From contig JAGPVU010000188.1 in NCBI GenBank assembly GCA_018066825.1, positions 1 to 17,276 on the forward strand: a DNA stretch of 17,276 nucleotides, read 5' to 3'. Positions 5,250 through 12,800 of the stretch are shown in pieces (the first letter of the stretch is position 1; each line of letters opens with the position of its first letter). Origin of the DNA: Cycloclasticus sp. (GTDB taxonomy: Bacteria > Pseudomonadota > Gammaproteobacteria > Methylococcales > Cycloclasticaceae). The translations under genes were made by a program, and so were the position numbers. The notes under the pieces were generated by a model, which was not told the origin of the DNA, did no database searches, and was given only the letters and a program-made list of their open reading frames with translations.

Positions 5250-6584
5250 ATGCAAGTTTCCCTTCAAATAAATGCGCGATGGATTATACCGGTAGACCTA
5301 AATAACAACGTACTGGAAAATCACGCGCTTATCGTTCAAGACGATAAAATCTTCGATATTCTGCCTCAATCTGAGGCTAATAAATACACCGCCAGCGAAT
5401 TAATTGAGCTAAATGACCATGCCTTAGCGCCTGGCTTTATTAATACTCATAGCCACGCAGCGATGAGTTTAATGAAAGGCCTAGCGGATGACATTCAGTT
5501 AGACGAGTGGCTTAAAGAACATATCTGGCCTGCCGAAATGGCCTTGGCAGATGATGCATTTGTTAAAGAGGGTTCTGAACTGGCCGTTGCTGAAATGATC
5601 AAAGGGGGTACCACTTGCTTTAACGATATGTACTTTTTTATCGATCAAACCGCCTTGGTCGCGAGACAAGCGGGCATACGCGTTAATATTGGCATACCCA
5701 TTATCGATTTTCCAACGCGTTGGGCTAATACGCTAGAAGAATACATCAGCAAGGGCTTAGCGGTACGTGATCGATTTAGTAACGACCCGTTGATCAATTT
5801 TAGTTTTGCCCCCCATGCGCCCTATACCGTGTCCGATGCCTCACTAAAACGCATCCAACCCTTGATGGACGAACTGGGTTTGTCGATGCATATGCATTTA
5901 CACGAAACGCTTAACGAAGTTGAACAATCTCTTAACGAGCACCACCTAAGGCCGCTCGCGCGACTCGATAAATTAGACCTGCTCGGGCCTGAACTAATCG
6001 CAGTTCATATGACCGAGCTTAACGACACCGAGATACTGCAGCTCGCTGAACATGGCGTGCATATTGTGCATTGCCCCGAATCTAACTTAAAGTTAGCAAG
6101 CGGCTTTTGCCCCGTCGCCGATTTGTTAAACGCAGGCGTTAATGTTGCCCTAGGCACTGATGGTTCAGCTAGCAATAATGACCTTGATATGCTAGGTGAA
6201 ATGCGCACCGCCGCCTTGTTAGCAAAAGGGGTGGCAAAAAAAGCAGACGCCCTGCCTGCCTATCAAGCCTTACGCATGGCCACTATCAATGGTGCTAAAG
6301 CACTCGGCTTAGCCGATAAAATAGGCTCCTTAGAAATAGGCAAACAGGCCGATTTGTTCGCCATTAATTTAAATACTATTGAGACGCAGCCGGTTTATGA
6401 CGTTATTTCGACCCTAGTTTACGCGGCCAATCGTTCACAAATTAGCCACGTTTGGGTCGCTGGCCAAACCCTGATGAGCAATCACCAGCTCAGCGGTATT
6501 GATGAAGCCCAGTTACTAAAAAAACTGCACACTTGGCAGGAAAAAATCGCCCCCTTCCATCATCAATCCTACAAAGCGGTGTAA
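5250..6584 (+). CDS. mtaD: 5-methylthioadenosine/S-adenosylhomocysteine deaminase
   Basis: This 444-residue metal-dependent amidohydrolase deaminates methylthioadenosine to methylthioinosine, and often also S-adenosylhomocysteine. It shows the TIM-barrel metal site: HSH (His67, His69) in PGFINTHSHAAMSLMKGLADD, MHLHE (His216, catalytic Glu219), His253 in AVHM, and Asp304 in GTDGSASNN. HCPESNLKLASGFCP (274-288) is typical of the MTA/SAH branch rather than of guanine or chlorohydrolase relatives. Neighbour mtnA supports MTA as substrate: in Pseudomonas aeruginosa the same pair acts with a methylthioinosine phosphorylase. The ATG at 5250 fits homologue N-termini but has no clear ribosome site. 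It is first in a five-gene run, nine bases before ubiG. Confidence 0.95.
   Translation: MQVSLQINARWIIPVDLNNNVLENHALIVQDDKIFDILPQSEANKYTASELIELNDHALAPGFINTHSHAAMSLMKGLADDIQLDEWLKEHIWPAEMALADDAFVKEGSELAVAEMIKGGTTCFNDMYFFIDQTALVARQAGIRVNIGIPIIDFPTRWANTLEEYISKGLAVRDRFSNDPLINFSFAPHAPYTVSDASLKRIQPLMDELGLSMHMHLHETLNEVEQSLNEHHLRPLARLDKLDLLGPELIAVHMTELNDTEILQLAEHGVHIVHCPESNLKLASGFCPVADLLNAGVNVALGTDGSASNNDLDMLGEMRTAALLAKGVAKKADALPAYQALRMATINGAKALGLADKIGSLEIGKQADLFAINLNTIETQPVYDVISTLVYAANRSQISHVWVAGQTLMSNHQLSGIDEAQLLKKLHTWQEKIAPFHHQSYKAV
5259..5264 (-). promoter_or_regulatory. Ribosome binding site of mtnA
   Basis: AAGGGA on the minus strand lies 12 bases before GTG 5246 and only 3 before TTG 5255. It falls after TTG 5267 and therefore argues against that longer start. 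The spacing to GTG is long but usable. The site is also part of mtaD codons 4-5 on the other strand. Confidence 0.5.
5283..5308 (-). promoter_or_regulatory. Candidate mtnA promoter inside mtaD
   Basis: A perfect TATAAT on the minus strand (5288-5283) lies within mtaD codons 12-13. The best -35-like hexamer is TTGTTA (5308-5303), but the spacer of 14 is short, so the -10 carries the call. A start near 5276 would give a leader of about 30 bases to GTG 5246. Confidence 0.45.
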
Positions 6585-6593
6585 AATACTCCG

Positions 6594-7313
6594 ATGAAAC
6601 CAACAGACAACAATGTAAACCCCGCCGAAATTGAAAAATTTGGCTCGATGGCCTCCCACTGGTGGGACCCAGACGGCGATTTTAAAACCCTACACCAAAT
6701 TAACCCGCTGCGACTTAAGCTCATTGATGACACCGTCGACTTACGCGACAAGAAAGTATTAGACGTTGCCTGCGGTGGCGGCATATTAGCCGAATCAATG
6801 GCTAAAAAAGGCGCACAAGTCACAGCTATTGATCTGGCCGAAGCATTGATTGACGTCGCCGAGTTACACAGCTTAGACAGCGGTATTCAACTTGATTACC
6901 AGCTTATTAGCGTTGAACAATTGGCAGAACAACAACCGGGGCATTACGACACCGTTACCTGCATGGAAATGCTTGAACACGTACCTGACCCCAGCGCCAT
7001 TATTCAAGCTTGTTCGACCTTAGTAAAACCCGGTGGTTATGTGTTTTTATCAACCTTAAATCGCAACCCTAAATCGTATTTATTATCGATTGTAGGTGCT
7101 GAATATATTTTGGGCATGCTGCCAAAAGGTACACACGATTACGCCAGCTTTATCAAGCCATCCGAGTTAGCCGCGTGGTGTCGCCCAGCAGGTTTGGAAC
7201 TTTGTGACAGTTATGGTATTGAATATAACCCCTTGAGCCAACGGTTTTCGGTGTCAAAAGACATCAGTGTCAATTACATTTGTGTCTTTAAAAAAACCGA
7301 CACATCTTGCTAA
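6594..7313 (+). CDS. ubiG: Ubiquinone biosynthesis O-methyltransferase UbiG
   Basis: UbiG performs both O-methylations of the ubiquinone ring using S-adenosylmethionine. The 239 residues match the family. Residues 11-40 hold the UbiG-type N-terminus (EIEKFGSMASHWWDPDGDFKTLHQINPLR). The SAM-binding motif I is VLDVACGGGILAESM (55-69), usually VLDVGCGGG, so one glycine is Ala here. Acidic motif II is TAIDLAE (77-83), and CMEMLEHVPDP (123-133) is the post-II signature. An amphipathic segment near 162-178 (YLLSIVGAEYILGMLPKGT) is the region known to associate with membrane in UbiG. It sits nine bases after mtaD and six before the next gene, so it is in one transcript. Its methylation by-product SAH is a possible substrate of MtaD, a plausible functional link. 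Confidence 0.97.
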   Translation: MKPTDNNVNPAEIEKFGSMASHWWDPDGDFKTLHQINPLRLKLIDDTVDLRDKKVLDVACGGGILAESMAKKGAQVTAIDLAEALIDVAELHSLDSGIQLDYQLISVEQLAEQQPGHYDTVTCMEMLEHVPDPSAIIQACSTLVKPGGYVFLSTLNRNPKSYLLSIVGAEYILGMLPKGTHDYASFIKPSELAAWCRPAGLELCDSYGIEYNPLSQRFSVSKDISVNYICVFKKTDTSC

Positions 7314-7319
7314 GCCTGT

Positions 7320-8030
7320 ATGCCGCAATCGCTAAAAACCGCTAACGTCCATGCCGTTTTGTTTGATCTGGATGGCACCTTGGTCGATAGCGCACCGGAT
7401 TTAGCCGCCGCCTTAAACCACCTTTTACAACAACATGGTTTAGCTACCTTACCCTATGCCGCAATACGCCCTTTTGTGTCTAACGGTGCTAATGCCCTTA
7501 TTACACTTGGATTTGGTTCCGGCTTGAGTGAGGCACAATTTAAACTCATCAAAGATGCGTTTATCGAACACTATCAACAAAACATTGCCAACGAATCGGC
7601 CTTATTTGAGCACCTAGACGCCACCTTGTTAGAACTCGATAAGAACGATATACCCTGGGGTATTGTTACCAATAAGCCCGCCTATTTAACGATTGATTTG
7701 GTCGACAAATTAGCCCTCACCTCACGCGCTAAATGCGTCGTTTGCGGCGATCAAGTGGCTAACTCAAAACCACACCCCGAATCCATTTATCTAGCCTGCC
7801 AAAAGCTTGGCGTATCGCCCACTAACGCCATTTATATCGGTGATGCCGAACGAGATATTCGCGCAGGCCGATTAGCCGGCACCCAGACCATCGCCTGCGC
7901 CTATGGTTACATCCCAGCCGATCAAAACATAACGGACTGGCAAGCTGATTATATTGTTCATGAAACGATCGAGCTGTTAACGTTGGCTCAATCACTGACA
8001 TCATCAGGTAAACAAGGACTTTCACAATGA
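7320..8030 (+). CDS. mupP: HAD phosphatase, MupP-like (N-acetylmuramate 6-phosphate phosphatase; often labelled Gph)
   Basis: This 236-residue cytosolic HAD hydrolase has all four motifs: DLDGT (Asp16 nucleophile, Asp18), VTNKP (Thr117), Lys150 in NSKPHPE, and GDAERD (Asp175, Asp179), with a helical cap at about 30-100. General similarity would name it phosphoglycolate phosphatase. Two observations favour MupP, which dephosphorylates MurNAc-6-phosphate in peptidoglycan recycling: the C-terminal YGYIPADQN-ITDWQADYIV resembles the MupP GYI-x-DNPNNWGAD stretch more than Gph, and the order mtaD-ubiG-mupP-yciK is that of Pseudomonas aeruginosa PA3170-PA3173. The substrate is therefore an inference. 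It begins six bases after ubiG and overlaps rmuC by four bases (ATGA). Confidence 0.85.
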   Translation: MPQSLKTANVHAVLFDLDGTLVDSAPDLAAALNHLLQQHGLATLPYAAIRPFVSNGANALITLGFGSGLSEAQFKLIKDAFIEHYQQNIANESALFEHLDATLLELDKNDIPWGIVTNKPAYLTIDLVDKLALTSRAKCVVCGDQVANSKPHPESIYLACQKLGVSPTNAIYIGDAERDIRAGRLAGTQTIACAYGYIPADQNITDWQADYIVHETIELLTLAQSLTSSGKQGLSQ

Positions 8031-9304
8031 TCGATAGCCTAATGGGACACACTATTTTATGGCTGGTAGGCGGTTTTGCCGCTGGCGCACTCCTCGTCTA
8101 CCTAATAATGACGCGTTATATCACCCGTTTACAGAACGACTTGCTGGGCTATCAAGTACGCTTAACGGTTGAAGAGGAACTGACTGCGAAAGCTAAAGAT
8201 AATGAAGAAAAGCTCATGCAGAGCTTCCGTGACAGTTTTCACGCCCTCTCCGGGCAAGCCTTAAGGGATAATAATGAACAATTTTTAAAACTAGCACGTG
8301 AAAACTTTAGCAAACAACAAAATACCGCCGAGTCGCGTTTGAGCGAAAAAGAAAAAGCCTTTGCCGATCTGGTGTCGCCGATTAAAGACATTCTTAAACA
8401 AACCGATGTACAGCTCAAAAAACTGGAAGCCGACAGACAACAATCGCATGGCTCGATTAGTCAGTTTTTGCAAAATATGACTGAAACGCAAAACCAACTT
8501 CAAAGCGAAACGCGCAATTTAGTACAAGCACTTAGACGACCCGAAGTTCGCGGCCAATGGGGTGAACTAACACTGAAACGCCTAGCTGAATTAGCCGGTT
8601 TGGTTGAGCACTGCGACTTTTTTGAACAAGAACACCACAACACCACTGAGGGGGCCATGCGGCCCGATATGATCATTCGCATGCCTGATCAACGTGACAT
8701 CGTTGTTGATGCTAAAACACCCTTAGATGCCTATTTAACGGCTATTGAGCAGAGCAATGATGCCGATCGTCAGGCACATTTACTGCGCCACGCAAAACAA
8801 GTACGCGAACGCGTTAAAGAGTTGTCCAAAAAAGCCTATTGGTCACAGTTTAAAAATACACCGGATTTCGTGGTGTTATTTATTCCCGGTGATCAGTTTT
8901 TAAGCGCCGCTTTAGAATACGACAACAGCTTGCTCGAAGATGCATTGGCGCAACACGTTATTTTGGCCACCCCAACCAGCCTAGTCGCTCTGTTACGTGC
9001 TATTGCTTTTGGTTGGCGGCAACAGGCCACCACCGAAAATGCGGAAGTCATACGTCAATTGGGTGAAAGTATGTACGCCCGATTAACCACCTTTGTCGAG
9101 CATTTAAGCAAGGTAGGCAACTCGCTCGATAAAAGCGTTGAGCACTTCAATAAGGCAGTTGGTTCGCTAGAGCGACAAGTGTTTCCTAATGCGCGAAAAT
9201 TTAAAGATTTAGGCATTGAAAGCCGCAAGACCCTGACCGAAATCGAACCGATTGAACGATCAACCCGTAAACAAACATCACCTAAAACCTTAACCGATGA
9301 CTAA
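8027..9304 (+). CDS. rmuC: RmuC family DNA recombination protein
   Basis: RmuC limits inversions at short inverted repeats in E. coli; it carries a nuclease-like fold, but its activity is not settled. This 425-residue copy has an N-terminal membrane anchor (about 8-28), a long coiled coil (30-165), and the RmuC domain beginning at RRPEVRGQWGELTLKRLAELAGL (170-192), with the RPDMIIRMPDQRDIVVDAKTPLDAYL core (212-237) whose D...D-AK pattern recalls a PD-(D/E)XK nuclease. ATG 8027 overlaps the preceding stop and has AAGGA eight bases upstream. It ends overlapping the reductase gene by eight bases, so the three genes are translationally coupled. In Pseudomonas the flanking genes are adjacent, so rmuC looks inserted into this operon. 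Confidence 0.95.
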   Translation: MIDSLMGHTILWLVGGFAAGALLVYLIMTRYITRLQNDLLGYQVRLTVEEELTAKAKDNEEKLMQSFRDSFHALSGQALRDNNEQFLKLARENFSKQQNTAESRLSEKEKAFADLVSPIKDILKQTDVQLKKLEADRQQSHGSISQFLQNMTETQNQLQSETRNLVQALRRPEVRGQWGELTLKRLAELAGLVEHCDFFEQEHHNTTEGAMRPDMIIRMPDQRDIVVDAKTPLDAYLTAIEQSNDADRQAHLLRHAKQVRERVKELSKKAYWSQFKNTPDFVVLFIPGDQFLSAALEYDNSLLEDALAQHVILATPTSLVALLRAIAFGWRQQATTENAEVIRQLGESMYARLTTFVEHLSKVGNSLDKSVEHFNKAVGSLERQVFPNARKFKDLGIESRKTLTEIEPIERSTRKQTSPKTLTDD

Positions 9305-10037
9305 ACCCGTACCCTCTTCTATCCGCTTCCAAAATAATCAATTAAAAGGCCGTGTCTACTTAGTCACAGGCGCGAGCGGCGGACTCGGTGGCGCAACTGC
9401 TTTGGCCCTGGCCAAATTAGGCGCCAGCGTGATTTTATCTGGCCGTAACGAAAAAAAACTGGACAGTTTATACGATACTATTGAGGCGGAAAACTGTCCG
9501 CAAGCCGCGATCATCCCCTTTGATTTAGCCCTAACTGACGCACAAATATACGAACAATTAGCGCATTCAATATACAATGAATTCAAAAGGTTAGATGGTA
9601 TAGTTCATGCAGCTTGTCATTTAGGCGTTATCGGCCCACTGGCCAGTCAAGAGGCTAGCGAGTGGTTGAAAACACAGCAGGTCAACGTGAATGCTTGCTT
9701 GTTAATCAACAAGGCCTGCGCGCCCTTGTTATTACAATCAGATGCCGCCTCTATTACCACTATTTCTGATTCGTCTGCACGTCAAAACAAGGCGTATTGG
9801 GGGGCTTATGGGGTGTCAAAAAGCGCTTTAGAAACCTTTTCAGCTATCCTTGCGGATGAGTATGAAAACAGCCCAATCAACTGTAATGTTTTTATTCCTG
9901 GGCCTTGCGTCTTACCCGTTAGAAAAAAAACCCACCCCGGCGAAGAAGTTGACGGTTTAAGCACGACTGAAGCGCTAACTGATGCGATATTACAGGTGAT
10001 TCACAGTGAACAAAGCGGACAGCGTTATAGCCTATAA
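9297..10037 (+). CDS. yciK: Short-chain dehydrogenase/reductase, YciK-like
   Basis: This 246-residue Rossmann-fold oxidoreductase has the nucleotide-binding TGASGGLG (24-31), Arg50 in SGRN, which suggests NADP(H) preference, a VNVNA structural motif (129-133), and YGVSK (Tyr171, Lys175) of the catalytic tetrad. The family ring GAYGVSKSALETFSAILADEY and the operon order match YciK, whose substrate is unknown. Oddly, the position 13 residues before the Tyr, normally the catalytic Ser, is Asp158, flanked by Ser157 and Ser159; E. coli YciK has SSS there. It overlaps rmuC by eight bases and, at its 3' end, the convergent cysteine desulfurase gene by thirteen. Confidence 0.88.
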   Translation: MTKPVPSSIRFQNNQLKGRVYLVTGASGGLGGATALALAKLGASVILSGRNEKKLDSLYDTIEAENCPQAAIIPFDLALTDAQIYEQLAHSIYNEFKRLDGIVHAACHLGVIGPLASQEASEWLKTQQVNVNACLLINKACAPLLLQSDAASITTISDSSARQNKAYWGAYGVSKSALETFSAILADEYENSPINCNVFIPGPCVLPVRKKTHPGEEVDGLSTTEALTDAILQVIHSEQSGQRYSL

Positions 10038-10038
10038 C
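10024..10038. repeat. Palindrome carrying the stop codons of two convergent genes
   Basis: GTTATAG-C-CTATAAC has perfect seven-base arms around one base. Its right arm supplies CTA TAA as the end of yciK and the complement of its left arm supplies CTA TAA as the end of the desulfurase gene. There is no terminator-like stem or T-run here. Confidence 0.8.
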
Positions 10039-11152
10039 TGGCGATAATGTCTGCTAACGCATGGCAAAACTGGTCAACCTCTGCCTCTGTATTTTGCATA
10101 CCTAAACTGATGCGAATGGCGCTTAAGGCCTGTTGCTTAGCGTAACCCATTGCCGTTAAAACAGGGCTAGGCGCTAATACACGGCTAGCACACGCCGACC
10201 CACCTGAAATACAAATACCCTGCCGATCCATTTGCATTAACATCATTTCGCCATCCATGCCATCGACGACAATTTGAGTTGTATTAACGAGTCGATCAGC
10301 GCTTTCGGCAACGATACTCAAGCCCGCTATCACCAACAATTGTCGCTCAAGCCGTTCTTTCAAGTTTAAAAGAAACGTTGCTCGCTGCGCTAATTCTTGC
10401 AAAGCCAGTTCAGCGGCCTTGCCAAAACCAACAATAGCAGCGAGGTTTTCGGTTCCGGGCCGCAAACCCAACTCTTGCCCACCGCCACGCTGGATAGCTT
10501 GCAACGGTACTGATTTATTGTAAATTAACGCACCTACACCTTTTGGGCCATATAGCTTATGCGAAGACAAGGTCATTAGTTGCGCGCCCATTTCAGTAAA
10601 TTGAATAGGCACTTTACCTGCTGACTGCACGGCATCTGTATGAAAAATAGCGTCCGAGTTTGAGCCTTGCAGCGCTTGTGTCAATGATGAAATGTTTTGC
10701 AACACGCCCGTTTCATTATTGGCGTGCATTACGCTGATTAACCGAGTGTTTGGTTTAACTTGAAGCAGTAATTCCTCTGAACAAACTTCTCCTGAAGTGT
10801 TGACTGCTAATAACCCCACGTCAAAACCCTTGCTAGCGACATACGTTAATGGATCTTTTACTGACGGGTGCTCCGTGGCGGCATACAGAACGTGCTGTTT
10901 ATTATCATTTAACACACCCAATAGAGCTAAATTATTCGCTTCGGTTCCACCACTGGTAAAAACCAGTTCTGCCGACTCAGCACCGACTAATTTTGCCACC
11001 TGCCCTCTGGCCGTATCAATAGCGGTTCGAGAAGCTCGCCCCAAACGGTGGTTGCTGGATGGGTTACCGTAAAAAGTTGTAAGATACGGCTGCATCGCCT
11101 CTAAAACACGAGGGTCTATCGGCGACGTGGCATTATGATCAAAGTAGATCAC
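10025..11152 (-). CDS. Cysteine desulfurase (IscS/NifS-type, group I)
   Basis: This PLP enzyme takes sulfur from cysteine, leaving alanine and an enzyme persulfide. The 375 residues include YFDHNATSPIDPRV (3-16), TSGGTEANN (66-74), EHP with His95 stacking on PLP, HTDAVQ (Asp173, Gln176), the PLP lysine Lys199 in SSHKLYGPKGVGAL, RGGGQELGLRPGTEN (222-236), and catalytic Cys321 in GGSACASRVLAPSPVLTAMG. It ends soon after ISLGMQNTEAEVDQF and so lacks most of the C-terminal tail that IscS (404) uses to meet IscU. It begins eight bases after cysE, so both share a transcript. No iscR, iscU or other isc gene is beside it. It may serve tRNA thiolation, cofactors, or cluster assembly with distant partners; a second IscS elsewhere is likely but unseen. 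Confidence 0.92.
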   Translation of the reverse strand: MIYFDHNATSPIDPRVLEAMQPYLTTFYGNPSSNHRLGRASRTAIDTARGQVAKLVGAESAELVFTSGGTEANNLALLGVLNDNKQHVLYAATEHPSVKDPLTYVASKGFDVGLLAVNTSGEVCSEELLLQVKPNTRLISVMHANNETGVLQNISSLTQALQGSNSDAIFHTDAVQSAGKVPIQFTEMGAQLMTLSSHKLYGPKGVGALIYNKSVPLQAIQRGGGQELGLRPGTENLAAIVGFGKAAELALQELAQRATFLLNLKERLERQLLVIAGLSIVAESADRLVNTTQIVVDGMDGEMMLMQMDRQGICISGGSACASRVLAPSPVLTAMGYAKQQALSAIRISLGMQNTEAEVDQFCHALADIIASYRL

Positions 11153-11160
11153 AATTTATC

Positions 11161-11937
11161 TTAACGTTTACCCTGGCAGGATGGACCGGTACCATCATCG
11201 ACCGGGCCATTACTGATTTCTTCAACTGCCCTTTCATCGATCTTACCACCAAGTGATTTAATCTCATGGCACATCTGCTTCATTTCTTTATCCATGGTGT
11301 GGATATGTTCGAGCATGCTGTTAATAGCCACTGCAACCGGGTCTGGCATCTCTTGAGAAGCTCCGTAGGCGTCAAAACCAATTTTCTTTGCCATTGCCTC
11401 TTGCTCAGGGCTTGGCTTTGTAGAAGCCTCAGTGACAATGCGCCCTGGGATGCCTATAACCGTTGCGCCATCGGGTACTGTTCTAATTACTACCGCGTTA
11501 GATCCTATTCTAGCTTCGTTGCCAATCGTTATAGGGCCTAATACCTTAGCGCCAGCTCCAACTACAACGCCATTACCTAAGGTAGGGTGGCGTTTACCCT
11601 TTTGCCAGCTGGTACCGCCCAAGGTAACACCGTGATACAGCGTACAATCGTCACCGATTACGGCGGTTTCACCAATCACTACACCCATACCGTGGTCGAT
11701 GAAAAAACGCCTGCCGATAACCGCACCCGGGTGAATTTCAACACCCGTTAACCAACGTGCGAAATAGGCTAAAAAGCGCGCTAGAAACTTTAGTTTTGAT
11801 TGCCACAACCAATGGTTTGCGCGATGTAGTAACACCGCATGAAAACCAGGATATGTCGTAATCACCTCAAGCGTGTTGCGTGCCGCGGGGTCACGATCAA
11901 AAACTATTTTGATGTCTTCTTTTAATTGGTCAAACAT
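11161..11937 (-). CDS. cysE: Serine O-acetyltransferase
   Basis: CysE transfers acetyl from acetyl-CoA to serine, giving O-acetylserine, the first step of cysteine synthesis. The 258 residues have a short N-terminal helical domain (1-65, shorter than in E. coli), the left-handed parallel beta helix of hexapeptide repeats (66-168: GVEIHPGAVIG, FFIDHGMGVVIGETAVIG, YHGVTLGGT, GAGAKVLG), and catalytic His82 in IDHGMG with its Asp81 neighbour. A C-terminal helical extension (about 195-240) ends in DDGTGPSCQGKR. ATG 11937 has no evident ribosome site. It lies 96 bases from trmJ, enough for its own promoter (a weak TTAGAA/TTTATA pair at 11977-11948), and is followed by the desulfurase. The pair couples cysteine production with its use. 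Feedback inhibition by cysteine is a family property. Confidence 0.96.
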   Translation of the reverse strand: MFDQLKEDIKIVFDRDPAARNTLEVITTYPGFHAVLLHRANHWLWQSKLKFLARFLAYFARWLTGVEIHPGAVIGRRFFIDHGMGVVIGETAVIGDDCTLYHGVTLGGTSWQKGKRHPTLGNGVVVGAGAKVLGPITIGNEARIGSNAVVIRTVPDGATVIGIPGRIVTEASTKPSPEQEAMAKKIGFDAYGASQEMPDPVAVAINSMLEHIHTMDKEMKQMCHEIKSLGGKIDERAVEEISNGPVDDGTGPSCQGKR

Positions 11938-12033
11938 AGTAATTAACTATAAATTATGTAATAGAGCCTTATTCTAACGTGTGTCAGCGTGCGGAAAAGC
12001 TTTTTTTAATCGAAGCTTAACCACCTTTTGTTT

Positions 12034-12792
12034 TTATTTAAGGTTTAATTTATTATTAATTGCCGTTAAAACACCCCGCAAAATATTCACTTCGGTCCGG
12101 TTTAGTTCAGAGCGATAAAAGATACGCCGTATACGTTGTTGCAAACGTTTGGTTTTATACAGCTGTAAAAACTCAGTTTTTTCCAAGGTGTTTAATAAGT
12201 GGCTAAAAAAACCTTCGAACTCTTCACTCGTCGCCGGTCTGTCTTCTGGTTTCGGTGAATCGATAATTTGCTTACCAATAACAGCTGAATAAATTTCATA
12301 GCTAAGCACTTGTACCGCTGAAGCCACATTTAGCGAACTAAAAGCAGGGTTGGTTGGGATGTGCAACAAATGGTGGCACAGCTCTAACTCTTCATTGGTT
12401 AAACCAGAATTTTCTCGGCCAAAAACCAAGCCTACCGATGCGTTTTTAGCTGCCTTAATCGCTAACTCGCTGCCTTCCTTAGGCCCTACCTCTGACCAAC
12501 CTAGGTGCCTAATTCTAGCGCTAGCACCTAATACCAGCTGACAGGGTTCAAGCGCGTCTTGTAAGCTGTCGTATACTTGTGCGTTGGCTAGAATATCATC
12601 CGCACCCGATGCCCTAGAGGTGGCTTCCGCACTGGGAAATATTTTTGGTTGCACCAAGGCCAAATCAGACAGTCCCATATTTTTCATTGCCCGTGCAGTG
12701 GCACCAATATTCCCCGGATGTGAGGTTTCTACCAGTACAATTCTTATATTTGCGAGTATTTCGCTATTTTCATCATTTTCATCGACTTTCAA
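12034..12792 (-). CDS. trmJ: tRNA (cytidine/uridine-2'-O-)-methyltransferase TrmJ
   Basis: TrmJ methylates the 2'-OH at position 32 of several tRNAs, using SAM. The 252-residue SpoU-type knotted methyltransferase shows motif 1 ETSHPGNIGATARAMKNMG (22-40, catalytic Arg34), motif 2 VFGRENSGLTNEEL (123-136) and motif 3 IPTNPAFSSLNVASAVQVLSYE (145-166). The C-terminal helical part (about 190-252) is the TrmJ extension. The start is TTG, supported by GGAG eight bases upstream and by the lack of any other usable in-frame start before the conserved region. This adds an acidic, Asn-rich leader (KVDENDENSE) to the usual N-terminus. It is divergent from suhB with 58 bases between, an arrangement common in gammaproteobacteria, and precedes cysE. 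A short AT-rich hairpin (11997-12018) behind it is a poor terminator candidate. Confidence 0.95.
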   Translation of the reverse strand: MKVDENDENSEILANIRIVLVETSHPGNIGATARAMKNMGLSDLALVQPKIFPSAEATSRASGADDILANAQVYDSLQDALEPCQLVLGASARIRHLGWSEVGPKEGSELAIKAAKNASVGLVFGRENSGLTNEELELCHHLLHIPTNPAFSSLNVASAVQVLSYEIYSAVIGKQIIDSPKPEDRPATSEEFEGFFSHLLNTLEKTEFLQLYKTKRLQQRIRRIFYRSELNRTEVNILRGVLTAINNKLNLK

Positions 12793-12800
12793 AAGACATT

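Noticed and set aside
11997..12018. Terminator between trmJ and cysE
   Set aside because: Only six AT-rich pairs (AAGCTT twice) with a ten-base loop and a short T-run; not convincing.
12779..12799. Six-codon upstream reading frame (ATG at 12799, minus strand) overlapping the trmJ start
   Set aside because: The GGAG motif is only one base from this ATG, too close for initiation, while it is well spaced for the TTG of trmJ.
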